Shown piece after piece: positions 26,892 through 34,908 of a DNA stretch of 64,000 nt. This DNA comes from Candidatus Schekmanbacteria bacterium RIFCSPLOWO2_02_FULL_38_14 (GTDB lineage: Bacteria; Schekmanbacteria; GWA2-38-11): NCBI GenBank assembly GCA_001790855.1, contig MGDH01000008.1, positions 14,990 through 78,989 of the forward strand, given 5' to 3'. Position 1 is the stretch's first letter. Each line of letters starts with the position of its first letter. A model generated the notes under the pieces. The model was not told the DNA's origin. It saw only the letters and a list, made by a program, of their open reading frames with translations, and did no database searches. The translations under genes were made by a program, and so were the position numbers.

Positions 26892-28025
26892 GTGAAAGGC
26901 TTTTCCCATTTACCATTTAAGTTTTTAAATTACAGGCTTTCAAGAGCAGGGCTTCTGTCTCCATCTCTTCCAATAAATCTTACCTTTTCAGTAACAAACA
27001 TGTGTCAGTCAAGGTGCAGGACATGCAATATATGGAAAATCTCAAGTAACCGGAAATCATATGACACTGAAGAGCTTGAGCTTTCTGAAATAGAAAAGAT
27101 TTTTAGATCAATGGGAAAAATATTCTTTTTTAATATAAGTGGTGGGTGCCCATTCCTGAGAAAAGACATGCCTGAAATAATTTCTCTTGCCATAAACTTT
27201 CTTAAACCCTCAATCATCCATATCCCAACCAATGCTATTGAGCCTGATTTAGTAGAGAATGGGGTATTAAAGATTTTAAAGGTTTTGGGAGATAGTGGCA
27301 GGAAAACAGAGTTATCATTGAAACTTTCCCTTGATGGAGTTGGCATAGACCATGATGATATAAGGGGTGTGAATGGTAATTTTGAAAATTTGAGAATACT
27401 AATTGCAAGGCTGTTCAAATTGAAAGAGAAATACAGTAATCTTAATCTTGGATTTAATACAATAGTATCAAAAATAAATGTGAAAAAACTTGCTGGTATT
27501 ATAGATTTTGTTGATTCTTTTCCAGTTGATTCCTATGTCATTGAAATAGCCGAGAAGAGAGCAGAAATGGATAATGAAGATGATGATATAACTCCTGAAA
27601 TTTCTGATTACAGGGATGCGGTTAATATGTTTATAGGGAAGAGTCTTCTCCGTCTTCCTCATCTCCCATTTCTGGGAAGAGTTACTGAAAGCCTCAGGAT
27701 TGTTTATTACAGAAATTCAGTTGAAATTTTAGAGAGAAAAAAGCAGATTCCCAAGTGCTATGGAGGGATTTCCAATGCCCATATCTCTTCAACAGGTGAG
27801 GTTTGGCCATGTGCTGTTTTGGGGAATAAAATGTCGCTTGGAAATCTAAGAGAGGTTGATTATGATTTTGGAAAAATCTGGAATTCAGGCAAAGCAAAGA
27901 AAATAAGGAGTTTTATAAAATCTAATGGATGTTTCTGCCCTCTTGCAAATCAGGCATATTCAAATATTCTCATGTCTCCTGTTCAATTTTTAAAGGCTCT
28001 AAAATATTTTTTAGCTCAGCCCTGA
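26892..28025 (+). CDS. radical SAM protein with SPASM-like C-terminus
   Basis: A 377-residue radical SAM enzyme. The start is GTG with a perfect AGGAGG 5 bases upstream. Cluster cysteines are at 38, 42 and 45 (MCQSRCRTCNIWK), followed by 'FFNISGGCPFLRKD' in place of the usual GGEP. The C-terminal part has 'KCYGGISNAHISSTGEVWPCAVLG' and 'NGCFCPLAN', consistent with an auxiliary-cluster SPASM region. It sits alone on the plus strand between the GT39-like and GT4 genes; its 3' end overlaps the convergent GT4 gene by 15 bp. The substrate is unknown. Confidence 0.83.
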   Translation: MKGFSHLPFKFLNYRLSRAGLLSPSLPINLTFSVTNMCQSRCRTCNIWKISSNRKSYDTEELELSEIEKIFRSMGKIFFFNISGGCPFLRKDMPEIISLAINFLKPSIIHIPTNAIEPDLVENGVLKILKVLGDSGRKTELSLKLSLDGVGIDHDDIRGVNGNFENLRILIARLFKLKEKYSNLNLGFNTIVSKINVKKLAGIIDFVDSFPVDSYVIEIAEKRAEMDNEDDDITPEISDYRDAVNMFIGKSLLRLPHLPFLGRVTESLRIVYYRNSVEILERKKQIPKCYGGISNAHISSTGEVWPCAVLGNKMSLGNLREVDYDFGKIWNSGKAKKIRSFIKSNGCFCPLANQAYSNILMSPVQFLKALKYFLAQP

Positions 28026-29156
28026 AGAATCTTCTCCTATTTCTTCAACTGCTTCAATAAGTCTGTTCCATGAGAATCTGCTGATTTCAGAACCGATGTT
28101 AGTTTCAAAGCTTTTGGATTTTTCTTCTTTAAAAAATTTTATCACTCCTTCTGCAAGGGCTTTTTCGTCTCTTGGAGGGACAAGAATTCCTGTAACCCCG
28201 TCTTTAACAACATCTGGAATGCCACCAATTTTAGTTGAAATCAAAGGTTTTCTGAATCCATAGGCAATCTGTATAACACCACTTTGAGAAATCTGAGTGT
28301 AAGGAAGAACTACAACATCTGATGAAGTAAAATAGCTTCCGACCTCCTCATTGGGTATATATTGATTTATTATCCTGATATTTTGCGTGACTCCAGTTTC
28401 TTCTATTAACTTTTTATATTTATTTTCATCTTCATAAAACTCTCCAGCTATTAAAAGATAGCAATCCTTTATTTCCTTTAATATTTCAGGCATGGATTTT
28501 ATAAGATACTTTAACCCTTTGTACTCACGCACATATCCAAAAAAGAGAATGAGTTTATCAGTTGGTTTCAAGCCAAAGTATTCTTTCAGATTCTTATGAC
28601 CATTATTGCTATATATATCACTAAAAACTGAATAAATCGGGTGAGGGATTACTTTTAGCTTTGCATCCTTTTTTATCAGTTTTAGTCCTTCTTCATCTTT
28701 TTTCGAATGAAGTATAAACCATGAAGCATTATAAAAAGCTAATTTTGAAAAGATGTTGTCAGTTATGCTCTTTTCCGGAGGGATTAGGTCATGAACAATA
28801 AAAATAATTTTGGTAAACTTTTTAATGAAAAAACTTATAAAGCTATAGCAGGGGCCAAAAAAAGGAGTCCACCAGTTGAATATTGTAATCTGAGGCTTAA
28901 AGTCCTTTATCTCCTTTATCACTTTTATCCATGAAAAGGGATTTAAGGAGTCAATAATGGCATGGCTTTCAGCCTTTAAAGGTTTCAGGCTTATATCCTT
29001 CTGGGTTTTTCCGGGGAAAAGGAGTTCAGGATATTGACGGCGAAAGGATAAAAATTTTACATCATGCTTTTTTGAAAGGGAATTGAAAGATAAAGTTGAG
29101 TAGTGAGAAATACCCCCTCTGAATGGATGAGTAAGCCCTATTAGAACTATTCGCAT
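28011..29156 (-). CDS. family 4 glycosyltransferase
   Basis: A 381-residue GT-B-fold retaining transferase. The N-terminal domain begins 'RIVLIGLTHPFRGGISHYS' (Gly-rich acceptor loop). The C-terminal domain has 'KLILFFGYVREYKGLKYLIKSM', 'LLIAGEFY' and the nucleotide-sugar site 'VVVLPYTQISQSGVIQIAYGFRKPLISTKIGGIPDVV' (motif positions about 290-325). It is cytoplasmic and probably membrane-peripheral. It is downstream of the STT3-like membrane protein gene, 28 bp away on the same strand, so it may belong to the pilin-operon transcript. Confidence 0.87.
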   Translation of the reverse strand: MRIVLIGLTHPFRGGISHYSTLSFNSLSKKHDVKFLSFRRQYPELLFPGKTQKDISLKPLKAESHAIIDSLNPFSWIKVIKEIKDFKPQITIFNWWTPFFGPCYSFISFFIKKFTKIIFIVHDLIPPEKSITDNIFSKLAFYNASWFILHSKKDEEGLKLIKKDAKLKVIPHPIYSVFSDIYSNNGHKNLKEYFGLKPTDKLILFFGYVREYKGLKYLIKSMPEILKEIKDCYLLIAGEFYEDENKYKKLIEETGVTQNIRIINQYIPNEEVGSYFTSSDVVVLPYTQISQSGVIQIAYGFRKPLISTKIGGIPDVVKDGVTGILVPPRDEKALAEGVIKFFKEEKSKSFETNIGSEISRFSWNRLIEAVEEIGEDSSGLS

Positions 29157-29184
29157 TGAAATAAACTTCCTTCTTTCTCTTTCC

Positions 29185-30669
29185 TCACGACTCTTTCTTT
29201 CTTACCACTGAGTAAATCCTACAGTATGGATCAGTGTATTCAAGTCGTAAATACGGATTCTTATCTGCAAACCTTATAAACTCTGCATGAGAAGAATCTG
29301 TAAAAAGGAAAGGAGTTTTAAAATCTTTTAAAAGTATATCATATAGATTTCCACTTATTTGTCCAGAGTTAATGAGATCCCATTTTTTAAAAAGTTTTTC
29401 ATTATATAAATACATAAAAGCCGGATCTAATCCTACCAGATACCTGTTTTTAGAGTTGTAAAAGAAAAGCTCTGGGAAATCATCCCAATCAGTAGTATAA
29501 ACTGTTGAGCCTGGTGTATGAGTCTCAAGCCATAAAGCTGCACCTTTATATCTATCAACTGGCCTTCTGTCAACTATCAACTCCTCTTGTGCCATACCAT
29601 ATTGATATACTCCAAAAAATATTAAAAGGGCTATTAGAACAAAAGAGAAAAGTACCTTTTCATATATTCTAACTTTATATCTACCGGAGAAAAATTTTCC
29701 CTGTAAATCTTTAATTGAAAAAGCTGAAGCAATCATAGCAAAAGGTGTAAAAAATTCTATAAATCTTCTTGACCTTAAAGTCATTAGCAAAAGGGATATT
29801 GATATAAGGATAAGAGTTATAGTTTCACAACTTATTCTGTTTTTAGAACGTTTTAGAAGAATAATTGAAAATATAAATATTAGAAATAGAGGAAAGGAGT
29901 CTTTAATGAGCAGGAAAGGCTCATAACCGAGCCATTCACCACCACCTTTTATGACACGGCTGATGCCAGCTTTGGTAATTTGAATAAAAATAAACTTTAA
30001 ATTGAAAGAGAAATAGAGGTTTATTATTAAACCAGCAGTTGAACCTATCAATGGGAATAAAATTGTTTTTATTTCAACATCTCTTTTTACTAAGAAATTT
30101 CCAATAAAAGCTAAGATAGCAAAGAGGATCATTAGTATAAAGCCTCCATAAAGCCATACAAAAAAGAATGATAATAAAATAATTTGAAAATATTTTTTCT
30201 TAAAGGTCATATAAAGCCCTGCGAACAAAAATATTAAAGCAATCGCTGGTGCTCTTGGAAGGCACATTCTAAACAAAAAAGGGTGAGATGATGATAATAA
30301 AAGAAGTGACCATATTATTGGAAATTTAACATCAAATTTTTTCAGGAATAAATAAAATGCAAGAACCATAAGGCTCGGGAAAAAAACTGCTGATAGTTTA
30401 GCTCCCTCGATAAGTCCGAAATACGTAAAAGGAATTAAGAGGAAATGATAAAGAAAATGATGATCCACATAATGCTCTTTCAAATCAGTCATCTGGAGCC
30501 AGTGGAATTTTTTGATGATTCCGTGGGTCTTAATAATTTCAGCCATTTTGATGTGGTAATAGCCATCATATCCCGGGATGTTTGTGGTTGTAAATTGAAG
30601 GTTGTAAAAAAAGATAAGAATAAGGGAGAAAAAAAGCAGAGGGATTAATATTTTTTTAAATCCAGTCAT
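29185..30669 (-). CDS. multi-pass membrane protein, GT-C / STT3-like candidate oligosaccharyltransferase
   Basis: A 494-residue polytopic protein with about 10-12 membrane segments. The first periplasmic loop reads 'NIPGYDGYYHIKMAEIIKTHG' (D35), which resembles the 'DPWYYxRLAE.....G' loop of STT3/PglB-type oligosaccharyltransferases. A later 'DHHFLYHFL' (D69-H71) and 'SRRFIEFFTPF' fit the same clan. The soluble C-terminal part has 'TDWDDFPELFFYN' near residue 400 where STT3 proteins carry WWDYG. Resemblance is by eye and weak. It starts 1 base after the TPR lipoprotein stop, in the minor-pilin transcript, so pilin or surface-protein glycosylation is a reasonable guess. Confidence 0.6.
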   Translation of the reverse strand: MTGFKKILIPLLFFSLILIFFYNLQFTTTNIPGYDGYYHIKMAEIIKTHGIIKKFHWLQMTDLKEHYVDHHFLYHFLLIPFTYFGLIEGAKLSAVFFPSLMVLAFYLFLKKFDVKFPIIWSLLLLSSSHPFLFRMCLPRAPAIALIFLFAGLYMTFKKKYFQIILLSFFFVWLYGGFILMILFAILAFIGNFLVKRDVEIKTILFPLIGSTAGLIINLYFSFNLKFIFIQITKAGISRVIKGGGEWLGYEPFLLIKDSFPLFLIFIFSIILLKRSKNRISCETITLILISISLLLMTLRSRRFIEFFTPFAMIASAFSIKDLQGKFFSGRYKVRIYEKVLFSFVLIALLIFFGVYQYGMAQEELIVDRRPVDRYKGAALWLETHTPGSTVYTTDWDDFPELFFYNSKNRYLVGLDPAFMYLYNEKLFKKWDLINSGQISGNLYDILLKDFKTPFLFTDSSHAEFIRFADKNPYLRLEYTDPYCRIYSVVRKKES

Positions 30670-31602
30670 TTACATTTCATTAAAACCTTTTTTTATTTCT
30701 AACAATTCATTCTTTGCTCTTTTTTGAAAAATATTGTCAGGATAATCTTTTATAATATTTTTAAGACTACTTTCAGCTTTTAGGCGAAACTCCTTTGCCC
30801 TGTTTAAATCATCAAAGGACTGCAGTTCGGCTAACTTTATATCCTGAGCCATTTCTTTAATACCCTTCCAGTTTTCTAGAAATCTCTTCAGTGATTCGTA
30901 TCTTTCTTTATACATGAGTGCCCTCTTCTTCAAGAAGATAGCTATCCTCAGAGAAGCTTCAGCAGATATTTCATTTTTGCCATATTCATTTATAACCTTC
31001 CTGTATTCTTCTATTCCTTTTTCAGGATTATCCAAAAAATTGATATAAATATCTCCTATTTTCATATGAGCCTTGGCATCAAAAATACTTTTTGGGTCTT
31101 CATTTATTACGTTTTGAAGCTCTTTAATGCTGCTTTCATAGTCTTTTTTGATTAAAAAAAGAACAGCCAAATGATATCTAATTTCATCAGCTAATTCTTT
31201 ACCTCTGTTCTCATCAATTATCTTTTCAAGCTCTTTAACAGCAGTTTTGAAAAATATATCTTTACTGTCTGTGCTGTTTCCAGCAAGGAAGTTTGCCAGA
31301 GTGGTATCCCCTATTACCCATCGGAGGTTAGATTTTAACTCAAGTGCAACCTGAAGATTCTTTAAAGCCTTATTGTAGTCTTTACGGTTAAGATATGAGT
31401 ATCCTAAATAATAATAGACTCTGGCATTGTCTGAATACTTATTGTTCAGTTCATTTAACTTTGAAATAGCAGAGTTGTACTGCCTTGAATTCAATAGATT
31501 AGCTACATTCTGTAGTTCCTCTTTGCTTGGCTTTGAACAGCAGAATAAAAAAATAGATACAATAAATAAAAAGGTAACTTTTAAGAATGAGGATTTTTGC
31601 AT
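30670..31602 (-). CDS. TPR-repeat lipoprotein
   Basis: A 310-residue lipoprotein with the signal 'MQKSSFLKVTFLFIVSIFLFCCS', a lipobox-like LFCC whose first Cys would be lipidated. Tetratricopeptide-like helical repeats follow: 'YNSAISKLNELNNKYSDNARVYYYLGYSYLNRKDYNKALKNLQVALEL' (residues about 40-90) and more at 130-210, plus a BamD/PilF-like C-terminal third. A GTG eleven codons upstream is also open, but the ATG used here gives a clean signal peptide. It sits between a 52-residue secreted peptide gene and the STT3-like gene. A role as a pilotin or assembly scaffold is a guess from context. Confidence 0.78.
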   Translation of the reverse strand: MQKSSFLKVTFLFIVSIFLFCCSKPSKEELQNVANLLNSRQYNSAISKLNELNNKYSDNARVYYYLGYSYLNRKDYNKALKNLQVALELKSNLRWVIGDTTLANFLAGNSTDSKDIFFKTAVKELEKIIDENRGKELADEIRYHLAVLFLIKKDYESSIKELQNVINEDPKSIFDAKAHMKIGDIYINFLDNPEKGIEEYRKVINEYGKNEISAEASLRIAIFLKKRALMYKERYESLKRFLENWKGIKEMAQDIKLAELQSFDDLNRAKEFRLKAESSLKNIIKDYPDNIFQKRAKNELLEIKKGFNEM

Positions 31603-31635
31603 AACAAAATATAAATCCCTAAGTTCCTCTCTCAC

Positions 31636-31794
31636 TCATTCATGCCAGTTTTTTACTTTTGTACTAGGTGTATAGGGAGGAGTCCCGCCACTGTTGACAT
31701 TAGTATTGGAATTAGTGGATGCTGAGATTATCTCAGTTCCTAAAATACCTATCACTACAATTGCCAGTCCCAGAATTACTAATTTCTTAAACAT
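31636..31794 (-). CDS. small exported peptide, 52 residues
   Basis: A short open frame between pilX and the TPR lipoprotein gene. It has a strong ribosome site (GGAGGTGAT, 4 to 6 bases before the ATG). The N-terminus is MFKKLVILGLAIVVIGILG, a classic signal peptide or single membrane anchor. After it comes a 30-residue tail rich in Ser, Thr, Asn, Gly and Pro, ending KVKNWHE. The stop is followed directly by the next gene's upstream region. Nothing similar is recognised; the tail resembles a flexible linker or an O-glycosylatable peptide (inference). Confidence 0.6.
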   Translation of the reverse strand: MFKKLVILGLAIVVIGILGTEIISASTNSNTNVNSGGTPPYTPSTKVKNWHE

Positions 31795-31828
31795 ACAATC
31801 ACCTCCAGTCATTGTTTTTTAGAAAAAA

Positions 31829-32902
31829 TTACCATTGTCCATGGTTATATGAAGTCCATAGACCTGTAACCGCATCACCATTGCCTGCTGATTTTGTTAG
31901 AGTACTTATATCCACCAGTTCTGCTTTATAAATTTGCCCTGTGGCAATACTTAAAGTTGTTATTGTAGATGTTATATAGTCGCTTCCAACTTTAGTGACT
32001 ACCGGCTCTAACCTGCTAACTCCTGCAACAGCAGTTCCATAAGGGGTATAAAGTTCACCACGTAGCGTTGTCCCGCCCTGCAGTATGAAAGTTTTGTTTA
32101 CATTATTAATAATAGGTTCTCCAACAATATCCCAGTCTTCGGTAGCGAGATTATTGTCACGGTCTTTGTATATTATTAATGCCTTGTTTTGGTCATGGGT
32201 CTCATAGGCATTAGTACAAATTCCTGTTATTTTGCCAAGAGTCGCCGGCTCAATCCCATAATCATATCCATTGCCTCCAATTACTACACTATTGTAAGAG
32301 TAGTTGTCAATATTTAAAGTAGAATTTGAAGAATCTTTAAAAGTTTGAAAAACCAAAAGATTATCTTCGAATTGTACTTCAATATCTCCATTGACTTTTT
32401 TAGGGTTTTCACCTTCAAACATTGATTCAACTGCCGGGAAAGTAATTTTTGTAGGATCTGTCCAAAACCATTTGGGCCTATTAAGGGTTATAAGGGCATT
32501 ACTCCCACTGATTGTTATCCTCTTATAAAGTGGCCAGTTTCCTTCAGCATTGGAAGAACTCAAAAGAGTTAAGAGACTGCTATCTTTATACCATGTAGTA
32601 TCTACCCAATTTAACGGATTTGTAATAGTTGTCCGGGGAGGAGTTGAAGTTGAACCTACTTCGTAGATTTGGCTTGTTTCTGAGAAATTATTACCCGCAG
32701 AAGAAGTGAGACTTGACCTTACTGCCTCCATTCCTCCTTCAGCGATATAAAGGGCTTCTGTCGCTGTCCTTACATTACCTGATATTTTAATTTCAGTGGT
32801 AGAGGTAATCAATATAGCAAGCCCCAAGACGGTTATAGAAACCAGAATCAAAAGAGCAATAACAAAAGCTGCTCCTTTTTCAGAACCAAGATTTAACTTC
32901 AA
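31829..32902 (-). CDS. PilX-like minor pilin
   Basis: A 357-residue minor pilin. It starts at a TTG with GGGAGG 8 bases upstream. The N-terminus 'SEKGAAFVIALLILVSITVLGLAILI' is a short class III leader and hydrophobic helix, and 'ATEALYIAEGGMEAVRSSL' matches the PilX-type 'A..AEAG...A'. Unlike classical pilins there is no Glu5 in the helix, as is usual for PilX/GspK relatives. The large C-terminal domain is beta-rich. It is the last pilin of the FimT-PilV-PilW-PilX set, which primes type IV pilus assembly at the inner membrane. Confidence 0.82.
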   Translation of the reverse strand: MKLNLGSEKGAAFVIALLILVSITVLGLAILITSTTEIKISGNVRTATEALYIAEGGMEAVRSSLTSSAGNNFSETSQIYEVGSTSTPPRTTITNPLNWVDTTWYKDSSLLTLLSSSNAEGNWPLYKRITISGSNALITLNRPKWFWTDPTKITFPAVESMFEGENPKKVNGDIEVQFEDNLLVFQTFKDSSNSTLNIDNYSYNSVVIGGNGYDYGIEPATLGKITGICTNAYETHDQNKALIIYKDRDNNLATEDWDIVGEPIINNVNKTFILQGGTTLRGELYTPYGTAVAGVSRLEPVVTKVGSDYITSTITTLSIATGQIYKAELVDISTLTKSAGNGDAVTGLWTSYNHGQW

Positions 32903-33013
32903 TCCTCTTGCCTCCCTTATAGCTACTATTTTATTTTCGTTAATTTTACTCTTAAACTATAATTTTTGTCCACAGTTTTTATCTGAAAATCTTCCTTCAA
33001 ATTCCCTTTAATT

Positions 33014-33092
33014 CCCCTTTGCTAAAGGGGAGAATTTTAAGTTCCCCTTTGAAACCTGCCTGCCGGCAGGCAGGAAGGGGGATATAGGGGGA
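33014..33092. repeat. composite palindromic repeat in the pilW-pilX gap
   Basis: Contains CCCCTTT-gct-AAAGGGG (33014-33030), a second CCCCTTT and AAGGGGG pair that flank a perfect 20-base palindrome CCTGCCTGCCGGCAGGCAGG (33055-33074), and a trailing AGGGGGAT block. The same 'CCCCCTTT...AAAGGGGG-AT-AG-AGGGGGATTT' block recurs inside the repeat at 59114-59247, and a related CCTGCC hairpin recurs inside the repeat at 9157-9249. It occupies the space between pilX and pilW and could act as a transcript-stabilising or attenuating hairpin. Confidence 0.7.
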
Positions 33093-33105
33093 TTTTTCAC
33101 ATAAT

Positions 33106-33963
33106 TCAATCAGCTAAGTTTCTCAGCATTACATCTGTCTCAAGCCTTGTCCTGTGATAATTTAATTCGTTTGATGGATAAGGGATTCCTGTGTCATAAT
33201 TTCCTGAGCTTGTATATCCCTTTTCGGTTTTTGATGTTCTGCCTACAAGAAGTATGCCAATACTTCTTATTTGTGTTGTGTCAAGAAGGTTGACTCCTGT
33301 ATATGGCGATGGCAATGGATCTGGAATACTAACATTGCTCCCATCGTAATATTTAAACTGGAGATAATCCAAGTTATTGCAAACCGGGTCATTGCCACCT
33401 CCATCTATTTCCCTTGTGAGTTCCTTGTCAGTGGTATCTATTGTATAGGTTACGGTATTGACCACATGTATTGTGCTACCTGCTGGATATGTACTTGACA
33501 GAGCTGAGGTTACGGTTAAAGACCCTGTGGCTGTACTAGAGATAGTAGCTTGGCTCCATTTCGCTCCATCAGTTATATAAATTGTCTTACCGATTCCAAA
33601 ATCCACGCTTGAATTTACAGAGAGTACTGTTCCGGATGCATAATCACTTGATAATTCTGTATGTACATCTGAGCGATTGGCTAAGAAGGTAATGGAATTT
33701 TCTGTAGCATTAGTAATTCTTATTATGGTGCTTGGAGATGTGGCAGAGGGAACACCATAACCTGTTATCCTGAGGTCTCTGCTGAGGGCGTCCGTTGCTA
33801 CTCGCAAATTCTGCTGCATCTCTGTTAACTGGTCCTGAAGGTTATAGCTTTTCTGCTGATAATCAAAAAATTGATAAATAAAAACTACTAATATGCTGCT
33901 TAAAAGCACCGCTATCATCATTTCTATGAGGGTAAAACCATTTATATTTTCCCTATTAAACAT
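33106..33963 (-). CDS. PilW-like minor pilin
   Basis: A type IV pilus assembly minor pilin of 285 residues from the ATG chosen here. The class III signal 'NINGFTLIEMMIAVLLSSILVV' has the Gly-Phe cleavage site and Glu5. Residues 40-80 read 'FDYQQKSYNLQDQLTEMQQNLRVATDALSRDLRITGYG', the PilW hallmark. The frame stays open upstream to 34044, but those extra 27 codons are encoded by the terminal repeat of the neighbouring GIY-YIG element. The inserted element may therefore have removed the original start region; no strong ribosome site is visible before the ATG at 33963. Confidence 0.82.
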   Translation of the reverse strand: MFNRENINGFTLIEMMIAVLLSSILVVFIYQFFDYQQKSYNLQDQLTEMQQNLRVATDALSRDLRITGYGVPSATSPSTIIRITNATENSITFLANRSDVHTELSSDYASGTVLSVNSSVDFGIGKTIYITDGAKWSQATISSTATGSLTVTSALSSTYPAGSTIHVVNTVTYTIDTTDKELTREIDGGGNDPVCNNLDYLQFKYYDGSNVSIPDPLPSPYTGVNLLDTTQIRSIGILLVGRTSKTEKGYTSSGNYDTGIPYPSNELNYHRTRLETDVMLRNLAD

Positions 33964-33997
33964 AAGGCTATTGGATGGTTTCGTTCTCGATTTTACC

Positions 33998-34462
33998 GTC
34001 ATTGCGAGGGACTTTAGTCCCGAAGCAATCTCATAATTCATCATATAAATCTTTCCATTCTGGATTCATATTTTTAATCAATCCAATTTTCTTATCTCTT
34101 GAACCTGACTTAATCTGTTTTTCTCTCAAAATAGCGTTTTCTATATCATCAAATACCTCATAATAAACCAATTTATTAACATTATATTTCTTCGTAAATC
34201 CTTGATGGATTTCTTTATTCCCTTTAGTACAATTTTTATGCTCATAAACCCTTCTTATTAAGTCATTTGTAACTCCTGTATAAAGAACCGTATTCCATTC
34301 ATTAGTCATTATATAAATGTAATATTGCTTTCCCACGAGATTACAGAATTTCTCCTGAGCCTTAAAGAATGAGATTGCGGAGCTTGTTCCGAGCAATGCG
34401 AAGGAATCTGCTCCGGGTTTGCTTCGGCTTTGCCTCGCAACCGCTTTGCTCCTCGCAATGAC
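33998..34462 (-). mobile_element. 465-bp GIY-YIG element with GTCATTGCGAG terminal inverted repeats
   Basis: Bounded by GTCATTGCGAG (33998-34008) and CTCGCAATGAC (34452-34462). Sub-terminal blocks AAGCAATCTCAT (34023-34034) and ATGAGATTGC (near 34370) also face each other. Between them lies a single gene for a GIY-YIG nuclease whose stop codon is inside the left sub-terminal block. Short copies elsewhere (9157, 11057, 59114) have the same ends without the gene. It lies between pilV and pilW and splits the minor-pilin operon. Confidence 0.7.
34031..34336 (-). CDS. small GIY-YIG nuclease-like protein
   Basis: A 101-residue single-domain protein of the UPF0213/YhbQ-like GIY-YIG class. The signature halves are 'YYIYIMTNEWNTVLYTGVTNDLIRRVYEHK' (Tyr-Tyr-Ile ... 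Tyr-Thr-Gly, with catalytic Tyr and Arg). Then come 'VYYEVFDDIENAILREKQIKSGSRDKKIGLI' (conserved Glu) and the end 'NPEWKDLY'. The usual Ile-Gly of Y-I-G is Thr-Gly here. The start is a GTG matching the family N-terminus; an open frame runs further into the flanking repeat. Relatives are DNA nucleases with poorly defined roles. It is co-directional with the pilin genes. Confidence 0.85.
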   Translation of the reverse strand: MGKQYYIYIMTNEWNTVLYTGVTNDLIRRVYEHKNCTKGNKEIHQGFTKKYNVNKLVYYEVFDDIENAILREKQIKSGSRDKKIGLIKNMNPEWKDLYDEL

Positions 34463-34516
34463 ATCTTAACTAAATTATCCCAACTCTTTTTTATGAAAAA
34501 GCCAATTTTTATTCCT

Positions 34517-34906
34517 TTACTGTGCTATTGCGGTCGTTAAACTCACACTGTGCGGTGTTGTTGAGATGAAAGGTTTCATCTCATACCATGTGACAGCAAC
34601 AGTTATTGTCTTCATACCTGTCTGTGGTACACCTGACGCGACTGTTGTAGTCCTTGTAAATGCATTGTTTAATCCTATATTGGTTTCTGTCTGATTGGCG
34701 ATGCTATCATAGTCGGTATTTTTCAACTGCTCAATTTTTTCCTGTGCGAGGTTTGTGGCGTAGGTAATTGCTTTGCTAAAGACATTACTCTTTATAATAG
34801 CTACATTTAATGCAAAAAAACTTAATAACCCTATTGCCAATACTATCATGGCAACCATAACTTCAATGAGAGTAAATCCACCAGCATTTTTTTTAAATTT
34901 TTTCAT
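34517..34906 (-). CDS. PilV-like minor pilin
   Basis: A 129-residue type IV minor pilin. The leader and helix are 'MKKFKKNAGGFTLIEVMVAMIVLAIGLLSFFAL' with cleavage after Gly and Glu5 present. 'KAITYATNLAQEKIEQLKNTDYDSI' is the PilV segment. An ATG with GGGAGT just upstream is used rather than an in-frame GTG. It lies 2 bp after the FimT/GspH-type gene stop, so the two are coupled. The downstream pilW is separated from it by the GIY-YIG element. Confidence 0.88.
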   Translation of the reverse strand: MKKFKKNAGGFTLIEVMVAMIVLAIGLLSFFALNVAIIKSNVFSKAITYATNLAQEKIEQLKNTDYDSIANQTETNIGLNNAFTRTTTVASGVPQTGMKTITVAVTWYEMKPFISTTPHSVSLTTAIAQ

Positions 34907-34908
34907 AT

